64,000 bases of DNA from Candidatus Gastranaerophilales bacterium (GCA_944322785.1 CALUPW010000010.1:27975-91974), one strand, 5' to 3'; counted from the first letter of the stretch, positions 36,631 to 45,287 are shown. Translations and numbers: made by a program. Notes: generated from the sequence alone by a model not told the origin.

Positions 36631-37020
36631 ATGTTAAAAATCAGATTAAAAAGAATGGGCGCAAAAAAGAACCCTTCATACAGAATTATAGTTATCAATT
36701 CAACAACAAAACGTGAAGGTAAACCGGTTCAAGAACTCGGTTATTACAATCCGAAAACCAAAGTTATGAAATTAGATAAAGTTTCTGCGCTTGATTGGGT
36801 TAAAAAAGGTGCTCAACCGACAGAAACAGTTGCATACTTAATCAAAAACTGCAACGAAGACGGCTCTTTGAATTATAAAAAGAAAGAAACCGTAAAACTT
36901 TCTAAAAAAGCTCAAGCTAAAGCACAGGCTGAAGCCGAAGCTAAAGCTAAGGCAGAAGAAGAAGCTAAAGCTGCTGCAGCAGAAGCAGCACCGGCTGAAG
37001 AAGCTGCAACTGAAGCTTAA
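36631..37020 (+). CDS. rpsP: 30S ribosomal protein S16 with Lys/Ala/Glu-rich tail
   Basis: The core is typical S16: MLKIRLKRMGAKKNPSYRII, GKPVQELGYYNP, LDWVKKGAQPTETVAYLI, occupying residues 1-~80. The C-terminal ~45 residues are a low-complexity helix of K, A, E and Q (AQAKAQAEAEAKAKAEEEAK), ending EEAATEA, making 129 aa against about 80-90 in most bacteria. AGAAGGA lies upstream of the ATG. A single-gene transcription unit closed by the palindrome at 37042; trmD, rimM and ffh, frequent neighbours elsewhere, are absent. Confidence 0.95.
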   Translation: MLKIRLKRMGAKKNPSYRIIVINSTTKREGKPVQELGYYNPKTKVMKLDKVSALDWVKKGAQPTETVAYLIKNCNEDGSLNYKKKETVKLSKKAQAKAQAEAEAKAKAEEEAKAAAAEAAPAEEAATEA

Positions 37021-37041
37021 ATTATTCAAAATTTTAAACTT

Positions 37042-37069
37042 AAAAAGCTCCCGAATTCGGGAGCTTTTT
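37042..37069 (+). terminator. intrinsic terminator of rpsP
   Basis: AAAAAGCTCCCGAA / TTCGGGAGCTTTTT forms a perfect 28-bp palindrome ending in T5. Confidence 0.9.
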
Positions 37070-37108
37070 GTATATTGGAAAAATTCATCATACAAAAACT
37101 AAGCTAAG

Positions 37109-37591
37109 TTAGCCTTCTTTATATTTGCTGATTTCTTCAAAATAATGTTCTAATGCAATATAACCCTTATAAATTTCGTTTGAGATGTTTGCATATCTGT
37201 TTGCATCAATAAATTTCAGTTCTTTTGCACGGATTTCAAGAATCTGGTCGGCATCACTTTTAAGTTTAACATCCTGAGAAGATGACCATTTTTGCAAAAG
37301 TTCCAATTCTTCATACATTTGTTTTACTGTTGTGTATTCTAGAACATTAAAATCATATTTTGCAAGAAGAGCACGTTCCGTATTGTTTATACGGCTCATA
37401 ACTGCTTGAAACTTGAATACCCGTTTTATAATAATATAATTATCCGCAACTTTACGATGAGAATACGGAATTGTATTTTTAGCCAGAAGTGCCGCATATG
37501 AACGAGATGTAAACGAATCGTCCTCTTTTGAAAAAGCACTCTTTGATGTTAAATCAAAATTGGATTTTTTATCTAAGATTTCTTCAAGCAT
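37109..37591 (-). CDS. hypothetical helical protein (160 aa)
   Basis: Not recognised. A soluble, charged, mostly helical protein (NYIIIKRVFKFQAVMSRI, EELELLQKWSSSQDVKLKSD, YIALEHYFEEISKYKEG) without signal peptide, metal motif or nucleotide site. It is convergent with rpsP and followed upstream by a separate speD unit. Only coding potential and codon use support it. Confidence 0.6.
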   Translation of the reverse strand: MLEEILDKKSNFDLTSKSAFSKEDDSFTSRSYAALLAKNTIPYSHRKVADNYIIIKRVFKFQAVMSRINNTERALLAKYDFNVLEYTTVKQMYEELELLQKWSSSQDVKLKSDADQILEIRAKELKFIDANRYANISNEIYKGYIALEHYFEEISKYKEG

Positions 37592-37735
37592 CTGAACCCC
37601 CAGTTATTGTAGAAAGCCGTACATTATTGTGAGACTTTTATCAGGAAAATTATAAACTAAACATACATCATGTGAAACCGCACATGTCAAATTTTTTACA
37701 TAAATTAAAACTTTGATTTTATACAGATTAACAGA

Positions 37736-37764
37736 AAAAGTCCGGCAAAATTACCGGACTTTTT
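37736..37764 (-). terminator. intrinsic terminator of speD
   Basis: AAAAAGTCCGG / CCGGACTTTTT with an 8-nt loop lies 27 bp past the speD stop. Confidence 0.85.
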
Positions 37765-37790
37765 AGATGTGTTTGCTTTTTATTTAAAAC

Positions 37791-38246
37791 TTAATTTACC
37801 AGTTGTTCCATAATCTCAAACGGTTTTTCAGCAACACGCATAGTTTCTTCATCAATGATGCCTCGTTTGAGTTCTGTAAATGTAGCTTTTTTAGAGTTAA
37901 ACTTATTTTTCAAAAATTCGTATGAAATTTTCGGGTCGCATTTGTCGCCGCATGTAAACAGGTCAACTGCTGCATAACCCAATTCAGGCCATGTGTGAAT
38001 GGCCAAGTGGCTTTCGGAAATAATTACAACTCCTGAAACACCGTAGGGGTTAAACATGTGGAAACATTTTTGGACAATAGTCGCACCACATTCAAGGGCG
38101 GCATCCACCATGTACTTTTCTACTTTATCAATACTGTTTAATGTGTTCGGATCACATTCAAAAAATTCTGCTAAAACGTGTTGTCCCAAGTGGATTTCTT
38201 TTTTACCGTTTTCCTTAAACGCTGTAAATGGTGATGTTATTGCCAA
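37791..38246 (-). CDS. speD: S-adenosylmethionine decarboxylase proenzyme
   Basis: It makes decarboxylated SAM, the aminopropyl donor for spermidine. The proenzyme self-cleaves at the Glu-Ser bond in ISESHLAIHTWPE to create the pyruvoyl group. His of IHTWPE and Cys of FTCGDKC complete the active site. This is the short prokaryotic class. The ORF continues upstream to a TTG at 38294, but AAGGAGG lies eight bases before the TTG at 38246, giving L/M-A-I-T-S-P-F-T and ~151 aa. The same site also precedes an out-of-frame four-codon ATG-AAT-TGG-CAA-TAA, which may matter for start choice. The N-terminus is therefore uncertain. Confidence 0.88.
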   Translation of the reverse strand: MAITSPFTAFKENGKKEIHLGQHVLAEFFECDPNTLNSIDKVEKYMVDAALECGATIVQKCFHMFNPYGVSGVVIISESHLAIHTWPELGYAAVDLFTCGDKCDPKISYEFLKNKFNSKKATFTELKRGIIDEETMRVAEKPFEIMEQLVN

Positions 38247-38498
38247 TTCATGTGCCTCCTTTGTAAATGTATACTTACTACTACCTTGATGCAAATCATA
38301 TAAAAATCAATTTGCAATCAACATATTACTACAAAAAATAAAAAATTTGTATTTTTTACACTTTTATTTTATTTTTTTACATTTCTTTAGATTATTATGT
38401 CCTTAAACGCTCTCTAATTAATGCTCTTTTCGGGTTATTTTTATTAAGTTTTATTAAACTATAAAACAACCGGAGAGTTTTTATTATAAAATCAGTTT

Positions 38499-39203
38499 AT
38501 GAACAATAAAATTCTTGTAATAGATGACGACATTGCAATAAATGAACTTATTAAAGTAAATCTTGAACTTTGCGGGTACAAAGTTGTACAGGCGTATGAC
38601 GGAACAAAAGGCTTTGCGCTTGCAAAACAGGAAAACCCTTCTCTCATAATACTTGATGTTATGATGCCGGAGGTTGACGGATTTACGGTAGCGCAGAGAA
38701 TCCGCAAAAACGAAGAAACAAAAAATATTCCGATTTTAATGCTCACTGCACTTTCAGAACTTAATGACAAAGTTAAAGGTTTTGACATAGGCGTTGACGA
38801 TTATCTGGTAAAACCGTTTGAGATGGAAGAACTTCAGGTAAGGGTGCGTGCGCTATTAAAACGTTCAAATCAGATTCCGGAAAGCATCGCAACAAGAGAA
38901 CTTCTAACTCTCGGCGAAATTACGCTTCTGCCGGAAACATACAGTGTAAAAATAAACGAAAAAATTGCAAAACTGACACCGATTGAATTTGACATTTTTA
39001 ATTTACTTTTTCAAAACCACGGGAATATGGTATCTTCTCAAAAGCTGTTAAAGGAAATCTGGGGATATGCGCCGGACGATGATGTTGAAACCATAAGAGT
39101 ACATATCCGTCATTTACGTTCCAAACTGGATAAAATCTCGGACGGTAAAAAATATATTGAAACGATTTACGGCGGCGGGTACAAATTGAATATTAACGGG
39201 TAA
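38499..39203 (+). CDS. OmpR/PhoB-family response regulator, RpaB-like
   Basis: The receiver domain has the acidic pair VIDDD (residues 7-11), phospho-acceptor Asp in LIILDVMMPEVDGF (~52), Thr in LMLTALSE and Lys in YLVKPFEMEEL. The winged-helix output domain ends KYIETIYGGGYKLNI. 234 aa. The strong receiver similarity to cyanobacterial RpaB-type regulators is from memory. No partner kinase is adjacent; the only kinase-like gene here (3057) lacks its His. The 200-bp divergent gap to speD holds its promoter. Confidence 0.9.
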   Translation: MNNKILVIDDDIAINELIKVNLELCGYKVVQAYDGTKGFALAKQENPSLIILDVMMPEVDGFTVAQRIRKNEETKNIPILMLTALSELNDKVKGFDIGVDDYLVKPFEMEELQVRVRALLKRSNQIPESIATRELLTLGEITLLPETYSVKINEKIAKLTPIEFDIFNLLFQNHGNMVSSQKLLKEIWGYAPDDDVETIRVHIRHLRSKLDKISDGKKYIETIYGGGYKLNING

Positions 39204-39360
39204 ACACTGCATGTTTTAAATCTTTTGTTTTTTCAAAAATCATAAAAGAAAGTCTTTTCACATGAGAAAAGGCAGGGTTATTGGCCTGCGTAAAGGTCAT
39301 TGCTTCAAACAAAAGCTGAGTTAAATCTTCCAATTCTTCTACCTGTTCGTAAATATCCAT
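39193..39360 (-). CDS. small acidic helical protein (55 aa)
   Basis: The ORF starts at the ATG at 39360, six bases after AAGGAG, and reads MDIYEQVEELEDLTQLLFEA with the C-terminal part HVKRLSFMIFEKTKDLKHA. It overlaps the 3' end of the response regulator by 11 bp on the opposite strand. No family is recognised. The good ribosome-binding site and codon use are the support. Confidence 0.55.
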   Translation of the reverse strand: MDIYEQVEELEDLTQLLFEAMTFTQANNPAFSHVKRLSFMIFEKTKDLKHAVFTR

Positions 39361-39390
39361 GGCACTCCTTTTTGTAATATTTGCTTTCTA

Positions 39391-39440
39391 TATTGTATTC
39401 TTATCAACTATAATACAATCATTTATATCATAATACAATC
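39391..39440 (+). promoter_or_regulatory. three operator-like sites at 20-bp spacing upstream of a small HTH gene
   Basis: TATTGTATT (39391), then TAATACAAT (39411) and TAATACAAT (39431) form one inverted and two direct copies of the same 9-mer, stepped exactly 20 bp, about two helical turns. CTATAATAC contains a -10-like TATAAT. They sit just before the gene at 39469, suggesting autoregulation. Confidence 0.5.
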
Positions 39441-39468
39441 TTTCTGTCAATCCAATTATAATTTTTTT

Positions 39469-39684
39469 ATGGGAATCAAAGAAGACATTAAATCAATACT
39501 TGCGAAAGAAGCAAAGACTATGACAGAAATTGCGAGCATTTTATACAAAACAGAAAACTGTCGAACGGCTATGAGCAACCTTTCCAATAAGTTATCCAGA
39601 AACACCATCAAATACGAAGAAGTCCGCCAAATAGCGGACATCCTCGGATACGATATTCAATTTGTCAAACGCAAAAACAATTAA
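39469..39684 (+). CDS. small helix-turn-helix-like protein (71 aa)
   Basis: The sequence MGIKEDIKSILAKEAKTMTE... then MSNLSNKLSRNTIKYEEVRQ and ADILGYDIQFVKRKN fits a compact Cro-like helical domain known from short phage- and plasmid-related regulators. No Shine-Dalgarno is clear. It is preceded by a phased array of 9-mers, which suits a self-regulating DNA-binding protein. It overlaps the stop of the convergent gene at 39681 by 4 bp. Confidence 0.65.
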   Translation: MGIKEDIKSILAKEAKTMTEIASILYKTENCRTAMSNLSNKLSRNTIKYEEVRQIADILGYDIQFVKRKNN

Positions 39685-39929
39685 AACATGCAGCCTCTTT
39701 CAAAAAAGCTCTTTATACCTTCTGCAAAAGTTTTTGCTTTGCTGACAGGTACAGATTTTGTTTTATTCATCTTGCTTGTCAGCCATTCATAATCATGATC
39801 TGTATGTTCAAAAAGGCTTGCCATTGCTCTGTTATATGCAATCTCTGCTCTTTTTACTTTTGCAATATCACCTGCTTTGACTAAACCGCTTCTGCCTGTT
39901 TGTAATAAACTGTTTAATTCAACTTTCAT
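39681..39929 (-). CDS. small hypothetical protein (82 aa)
   Basis: Not recognised. It starts MKVELNSLLQTGRSGLVKAG with an amphipathic, Lys-rich helical body and ends SFFERGCMF. The ATG at 39929 follows AAAGGG at good spacing; the ORF's earlier ATG at 39944 lacks a site. It is soluble and 55 bp upstream of era on the same strand's downstream side, without obvious coupling. Confidence 0.5.
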   Translation of the reverse strand: MKVELNSLLQTGRSGLVKAGDIAKVKRAEIAYNRAMASLFEHTDHDYEWLTSKMNKTKSVPVSKAKTFAEGIKSFFERGCMF

Positions 39930-39983
39930 ATTTTTCCCTTTCATGAAATGTATATTTATAAAAAATCGTAAAAATATTTTTTG

Positions 39984-40874
39984 CTATTTTTCCTGCTCAT
40001 AACCAAAATTCTTTAAAGAATTTTCTTTTTTCCGCCAGTCTTTTTCAACTTTAACTTCAAGCCCCAGAAAAACTTTCTTTTCAACTATTTTTTCCAGTTC
40101 CAGACGTGCTTCCGTGCCTATTTTTTTGAGCATTGAACCGCCCTTGCCGATTAAAATTCCCTTCTGGCTTTTTGTTTCACAAAATATATTTGCATAAATT
40201 CTGTCAATTTCATTAGTTTCTTGATACTTTTCGATTTTGACCGCAACAGAATGTGGAATTTCATCTGATGTATTAAGAAGAATTTTTTCTCTTATCACTT
40301 CTTCTGCCACAGAACGCATGGTTTCTTCCGTCACAACATCTTCCGGATACAAAAGTTCGCCTTCCGGAAGTTTTTTGAAAATATTATTGATTAAAGTATC
40401 AATATTCCGTCCGGTTTTTGCAGAAACTCTTACAACCGGAAGATTTTTTTGAAACAGAGTTTTGTAGGACAAAAGGTTTTCTTCAACCTTTTCGGGCTTT
40501 TTAAGTTTGTCAACCTTGTTCATCACAATAATCACAGGAATTTCTGTTTCAAGAAGATTTTCCGCAATCCATCTGTCACCTTTTCCGGCAGGTTCCGAGC
40601 CGTCAACGAGAAAAAGTATCAAATCCGCATCCGGTATTGAAATTTTTGCCTCATCCAGTAAAAATTCACCAAGTTTGTTTAAAGGTTTGTGAACACCTGG
40701 AGTATCCACAAAAACAATCTGACCTTTGTCTGTTGTATAAATTCCTTTTATTCGTTTTCTTGTCGTCTGCGCCTTGTCCGTGGTAATTACAATCTTCTGC
40801 CCCAGAATTTGGTTCAGAAGCGTTGATTTTCCGACATTCGGACGTCCTATGATTGTTACAAATCCGCTTTTCAT
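39984..40874 (-). CDS. era: GTPase Era
   Basis: A 30S assembly GTPase that binds the 16S rRNA 3' end. G1 is GRPNVGKST (residues 10-18), G2 AQTTRKRIKGI, G3 DTPGVHKP, G4 NKVD and G5 VSAKTG. The C-terminal KH domain has the IFCETKSQKGILIGKGG loop. 296 aa, normal. The start MKSGFVTIIG is at the usual position. Confidence 0.96.
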   Translation of the reverse strand: MKSGFVTIIGRPNVGKSTLLNQILGQKIVITTDKAQTTRKRIKGIYTTDKGQIVFVDTPGVHKPLNKLGEFLLDEAKISIPDADLILFLVDGSEPAGKGDRWIAENLLETEIPVIIVMNKVDKLKKPEKVEENLLSYKTLFQKNLPVVRVSAKTGRNIDTLINNIFKKLPEGELLYPEDVVTEETMRSVAEEVIREKILLNTSDEIPHSVAVKIEKYQETNEIDRIYANIFCETKSQKGILIGKGGSMLKKIGTEARLELEKIVEKKVFLGLEVKVEKDWRKKENSLKNFGYEQEK

Positions 40875-40981
40875 GTTTACAATCTTAACATAAAAGTATC
40901 AATTTATTAACAATTTGGCAATTTTTTTTTAGTCAATGTATTATATAATATATAGTGGTAGGTAAAAATAACGGAAAAATT

Positions 40982-43105
40982 ATGATTAAAAAATCCGAAA
41001 GACTCGGTCTTATTTTACTTTTGTGTCTTAGTTTAACAAACTTTACCGGCAGTCAGGCATTCGCAGACAACACTCTTAATCAGGTTGATGTAAGAAGAAA
41101 TGCCTCTGACGGACTTGAATTTACCCTTTATACATCAAGCCCCTATGCAGACAACGTTGTTGTCACTAAAAAATCCGACAACAAATACGTTATTTTAATG
41201 CCGAATGTTAATAACACAACAAATCAAAAACCGGACTTTTCCGCAGTAAAAGATGTTGTATCCGATGTTGATGTACGTGCGGTAAATGACGGTCAGGGCG
41301 GCTATACAAAAGTTACGGTTATAACAACCCGTCCGGTAGATATCAAAACAAATACGGCAAAAGCAGCTCCGGTTACTCAGGAACAAAGAGAATACCGTGC
41401 TCTTATTGCACAGCAAAAATCAAAACCGGCAGCCCCACCGATAGTTACAACGCCTCAAACTTCAACAGAAGCCCCGGCAAAAAACACGTCAAATACATTT
41501 AAGCTGCCGGAAATCCAACCTACCAAAACAGCAGCAGACTTTGTGGCTGCCAAAAACGCAATTGAAAAAATAGTTACCCCGAAAACAGAAACAAAAGCAG
41601 CAGTTGATAAAAAGATTGCCATGCATACGCCTGATGTAAAACCGCAGGCAAAAAAAGCAGCTAATCCGGTAAAACCTGTTGCCGTAAAAAAATCAGAACA
41701 ACCCAAAGTTTCACAACCAAAAACCGATATAAAACAGGAAAAACAGCCAGCTGTTAAAACAGAACCTGTAAAAAAGGTTGAAAAAACTCCGGAAACAAAA
41801 AACGAAACCGTTAAACAGGAAACAACCAAAACACAAACAGAAGCAAAAAAACAAAATGTAAAAAAATCAGCGCCGTCGGAAGATAAATTTTCATCCGCAA
41901 AAGCCGCTATAATGACAAAGCTTCCGAAAAATCTTCCGATAACAATTGCAACTATTTTTGTTCCTTTAATTTGTATAATTGCACTGTTTAACCTGATAAG
42001 AGCGTCTTTAAAAAATTCACAGCTTCTTAAAAAATCCTTTATGGACAACATTTCAAAACGTCCGCAAACCAAACCTGCACAAAATTATGACAACATCATA
42101 AACAACGAAAACTTAAACTGGCAGGAAAAATATCAGCAATACGTTGATGTATCCGGCGACAAACCGCAGGAAAAACCAAAAGCAACAAAATACAATTTTG
42201 TTGCCTCACCCGATAAATCTCAAAATGTAAAAGCGGAATTTATAGAACCTTCAGAAACTCAAACTGAAAAACTTGATAGAATTCTTCAATCATCACCTGA
42301 TATTGAAAAAACTGTTATAGCAGATGACATTGAAGAAATGGAAAGCAACCCGTCTGCTCGCAGCAAATCTGCAGACGAAACAGATACCATCCACAAAGAA
42401 ATTCATAAAGCCGGCCGCTTTAAAGCATTTGCGGAAAAAATTGCGCTTGAAGAAACTCACAGAAACAAAAAAATTAAACACAGAAGGGTTCATCTTGAAA
42501 TACCAAAAGAAATGTCACATGTAAATCTCGGATATTCACAACTTCACACAAATCCACGGGTATTCAAAAATGCGACATTGAGCGTTTCCGATTTGATTGC
42601 AAAAAGCAACAAACTATTGAATCTTAAACCCGAATTTAAAGAAGACAAAAATGATTATGAAATGATTTCAATTGATGAATACTTTAACATCATAGATAAT
42701 GACAAATCCAATGTAACAAGTCCTTTATCAGATGTTGTTGCAAACAGCCTTGGACAAATCAAAGAAAAGTCAATTCCGCAAATCAAACCACAGACAAAAG
42801 TAACAAATCCGATTACAAAGACTCAAAATGAAACAAAATCTGATTACTTAAGCGGATTGATTGTAAAATCAGGCTTTGATATTGATAAAGAACGTGGATT
42901 TTATCTTGTGTCGCTTGACGGAAAGTCCGCAGTTATCGGCAGAGTAAAAGATGATGTTTTTGTACTTAAAAAATTTGACAGAAATATCAACAAACCGCTT
43001 CAGGTAAGAAAAGACAATCAAAACGTTTATATGGTAAAAGCAGACGATTTCAAATCTCTGGTTGAAGTAGACAAAGATAAAATGGGCGTTTTGATAGAAT
43101 TGTAA
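40982..43105 (+). CDS. anchored envelope protein with Lys/Pro/Gln-rich linker (707 aa)
   Basis: The N-terminal signal peptide is IKKSERLGLILLLCLSLTNF to about residue 28. A beta-rich AMIN-like domain follows (LNQVDVRRNASDGLEFTLYT, VTVITTRPVDIKT). Next comes ~170 residues of Lys/Thr/Pro/Gln low complexity, one membrane helix (LPITIATIFVPLICIIALFN, ~317-338) and a ~370-residue polar region with a small beta domain at the end (GFYLVSLDGKSAVIGRVKDD). The topology predicts a periplasmic N-part and a cytoplasmic C-part. AMIN-type domains bind peptidoglycan or pili complexes in cyanobacteria. The ATG at 40982 is preferred over the GTG at 40955 because it begins the signal peptide. It is followed 20 bp later by the binding lipoprotein gene. 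Confidence 0.7.
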   Translation: MIKKSERLGLILLLCLSLTNFTGSQAFADNTLNQVDVRRNASDGLEFTLYTSSPYADNVVVTKKSDNKYVILMPNVNNTTNQKPDFSAVKDVVSDVDVRAVNDGQGGYTKVTVITTRPVDIKTNTAKAAPVTQEQREYRALIAQQKSKPAAPPIVTTPQTSTEAPAKNTSNTFKLPEIQPTKTAADFVAAKNAIEKIVTPKTETKAAVDKKIAMHTPDVKPQAKKAANPVKPVAVKKSEQPKVSQPKTDIKQEKQPAVKTEPVKKVEKTPETKNETVKQETTKTQTEAKKQNVKKSAPSEDKFSSAKAAIMTKLPKNLPITIATIFVPLICIIALFNLIRASLKNSQLLKKSFMDNISKRPQTKPAQNYDNIINNENLNWQEKYQQYVDVSGDKPQEKPKATKYNFVASPDKSQNVKAEFIEPSETQTEKLDRILQSSPDIEKTVIADDIEEMESNPSARSKSADETDTIHKEIHKAGRFKAFAEKIALEETHRNKKIKHRRVHLEIPKEMSHVNLGYSQLHTNPRVFKNATLSVSDLIAKSNKLLNLKPEFKEDKNDYEMISIDEYFNIIDNDKSNVTSPLSDVVANSLGQIKEKSIPQIKPQTKVTNPITKTQNETKSDYLSGLIVKSGFDIDKERGFYLVSLDGKSAVIGRVKDDVFVLKKFDRNINKPLQVRKDNQNVYMVKADDFKSLVEVDKDKMGVLIEL

Positions 43106-43125
43106 TCTGAAAGACAGGAAAGAAA

Positions 43126-44292
43126 GTGAAAAAGAGAGCGTTTAAACTTATATTTTTATTAATATGTTTAGGCGCTCTTTTTTGCGGCTGTACAGAAAAA
43201 GACACCCGAACAGAAATTCAGTTTGCGAGCTGGGGCTCAAAATCAGAAATTGATATATTAAATCCGATTTTAAAAGATTTTGAAAAAGAAAATCCTGATA
43301 TCAAAATTGATTTTCTTCATATTCCGCAGAATTATTTTCAAAAACTACATCTTCTTTTTGCCTCAAACACCCCGCCTGATGTTGTTTTTATAAACAATCT
43401 TTATCTGCCAGTTTATGCAAATGCGGGAAAACTTGAAGATTTAACAGACAGCGGGCTTGTTAATGAAAACTTTTATAAAAAATCACTTGATGCCTTAACT
43501 TTTAAAAATAAAATTTACGCAATCCCCCGTGATGTTTCAAACCTTGTAATTTTTTATAATAAAGACCTGTTTGATGAAAAAAATCTTGCCTACCCTGACC
43601 AAAACACAACCTTACAAGATTTTTTAAATCTGGCAATAAAACTTACGGACAATAAAAAAGCGATTTTCGGAATAAGTTTTGAAGAAGAACCTTTGTTTTA
43701 TCTGCCGTATTTGATGAGTGAGGGAGGCGGAATTTTGTCGGATGACGGCGGAAAAAACATTTTGAATACAGAAAAGAGCCGCTGCGGTATAAAATTTTAC
43801 GCAAATCTTCGAAAAAAATACCACGTTGCTCCAAAACAAAACGAAAGCGCAAGCGCAACAATGGCTCAAATGTTTTTGCAGCAAAAACTTGCAATGCACC
43901 TGTCAGGAAGATGGCTTGTCCCAAAATATCGGGAAGCCGCAGAATTTGACTGGGATATTGCACCGTTTCCGAAAGGTACCAATGGAAGCATAGTGTCTCT
44001 TGATGCCTCCGGCTGGGCAATTTCTAAAGATTCAAAACACAAAAATGAAGCCAGAAGATTAATCAAATACCTTTCCTCTAAAGAAAATCTTGAAAAATTT
44101 GCACAGAGCGGATTGATTGTCCCCGCACGAAAAGATGCCGCAAATTCAAAATATTTTCTTGATAATCAAAAACCCCGAAATGCAAAAATCTTTCTGGATA
44201 TAATAGAAACCTCAAAACCGACACCGGTAAATGTAAATTATAACGAAGTTCTGGATACAACAAAACAAATTCTGGAACCTGAATTTAATTAA
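43126..44292 (+). CDS. ABC transporter substrate-binding lipoprotein, sugar (UgpB/MalE) type
   Basis: The lipoprotein signal ends in the lipobox ALFCGC, with Cys22 as anchor. The binding fold has FASWGSKSEIDILNPILKDF near the start, PPDVVFINNLYLPVYA, YAIPRDVSNLVIFYNKDLFD and MHLSGRWLVPKYREA with FPKGTNG, all typical of CUT1 solute-binding proteins. 388 aa. The start is a GTG after AGGAAAG. Permeases are not next to it; the ATPase at 4183 is the only matching part in view, so the importer is split over loci. Likely ligands are glycerol-phosphate or an oligosaccharide; the sequence does not say which. Confidence 0.9.
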   Translation: MKKRAFKLIFLLICLGALFCGCTEKDTRTEIQFASWGSKSEIDILNPILKDFEKENPDIKIDFLHIPQNYFQKLHLLFASNTPPDVVFINNLYLPVYANAGKLEDLTDSGLVNENFYKKSLDALTFKNKIYAIPRDVSNLVIFYNKDLFDEKNLAYPDQNTTLQDFLNLAIKLTDNKKAIFGISFEEEPLFYLPYLMSEGGGILSDDGGKNILNTEKSRCGIKFYANLRKKYHVAPKQNESASATMAQMFLQQKLAMHLSGRWLVPKYREAAEFDWDIAPFPKGTNGSIVSLDASGWAISKDSKHKNEARRLIKYLSSKENLEKFAQSGLIVPARKDAANSKYFLDNQKPRNAKIFLDIIETSKPTPVNVNYNEVLDTTKQILEPEFN

Positions 44293-44521
44293 ATTTTTTC
44301 GCATGCCTGTCATAAAGCTTTTCAAAATCAATGTCAAGAACATCCATAATTGCGGCAATAACAGTAAGCGATGTATTAGTTTCACCCCGTTCGATTTTTC
44401 CGATATGCTGCCCGAACCCGAGTCCGACTTTTTCGGCAAGACCTTCCTGAGAATATCCTGCTCTGTTGCGTTCAGCTTTAAGATTGCGCCCGAATTCTTT
44501 TAAAATTTCTTTTTTATCCAT
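44285..44521 (-). CDS. XRE-family helix-turn-helix regulator (78 aa)
   Basis: A Cro/CI-type domain: FGRNLKAERNRAGYSQEGLA, EKVGLGFGQHIGKIERGETN, then LTVIAAIMDVLDIDFEKL. The form 'GLGFGQHIGKIERG' replaces the usual 'S...IS..E.G' but keeps the fold pattern. It overlaps the 3' end of the lipoprotein gene by 8 bp, convergent. Its promoter region (44522-44609) also contains that of the broken pilin, so it may regulate that gene. Confidence 0.85.
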   Translation of the reverse strand: MDKKEILKEFGRNLKAERNRAGYSQEGLAEKVGLGFGQHIGKIERGETNTSLTVIAAIMDVLDIDFEKLYDRHAKKFN

Positions 44522-44627
44522 TTTTATATCTTAGACAATTGACAAAATGCAATCTACACTTTATAATATTTTATATACACTATATTTAATGTAAAATATA
44601 ATAAATATATTGCACAATGAGATAATT

Positions 44628-45287
44628 ATGCTTAAAAAAGGATTTACATTATCCGAAGTATTGATAACACTAGGAATTGTCGGTATTACTGCAGCAATGA
44701 CACTGCCGGCACTTCTGGCAAAACACAGAAAAGTTGTTATTGAAACCTCTCTTAAAAAATTTTATACGATTACTAATCAGGCAATTTTAAGGTCAGTTGT
44801 TGATAATGAACCAACGCAATACTGGGAATTTCCGGATGAAAATACTCCGGAAAATGTTGAAGCTTTCTACAACAGATATTAAAAAAAATACCTTAACACC
44901 CATAAAACAGGAGTAATGGATTATGATACTCTTACAACCACTAAATTTACGATTTATCTCGCAGACGGTTCAGGTGTAAGAATAGGCCATAAGGGACACG
45001 ACTGGTACTACTGTATTAAAGTAAAATACCTTAATGACTGGAAAAAATACAACGGTTCAAAGTGTTTTCTATTCGGATTTTATCCCACATGGTCAGGACA
45101 ACAATCACACCTTATATCAACCTATGTAAATAAAGGTATTGAGCCGTATGTAGGCTCAATGAAAACAGATGAAGACGGCAATCGTGTCGAAACTACCATG
45201 GACGATTTATATACAAGTGAATGGTATGCAAAAGCCATTCAACTTAACAACTGGACAATTCCGGATGATTATCCTGTCAGATATTGA
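44628..45287 (+). pseudogene. type IV pilin-like protein interrupted by an in-frame TAA
   Basis: The leader MLKKG|FTLSEVLITLGIVG has a canonical Gly before the cleavage site, then a globular domain. A TAA at 44880-44882 interrupts N-R-Y-stop-K-K-Y-L-N-T-H-K, and the same frame runs on (YDTLTTTKFTIYLADGSGVR, WTIPDDYPVRY) to 45287. Comparison with RYFVPYLNIIK of the pilin at 1 shows the stop replaces a Phe/Leu codon, so a TTA-to-TAA change next to the A8 run is likely. An internal ATG at 44916 with AGGAG exists, but it would make a pilin without its membrane helix. It is most simply a pseudogene. Confidence 0.8.

Noticed and set aside
41455..42072. 205-aa minus-strand ORF inside the anchored envelope protein
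   Set aside because: It is the antisense of a Lys/Thr/Pro-rich coding region; low-complexity Phe/Ser/Ala output is a typical shadow.
42324..42524. 66-aa plus-strand ORF overlapping the envelope protein in another frame
   Set aside because: It has no start signal of its own and lies inside a well-supported coding region.
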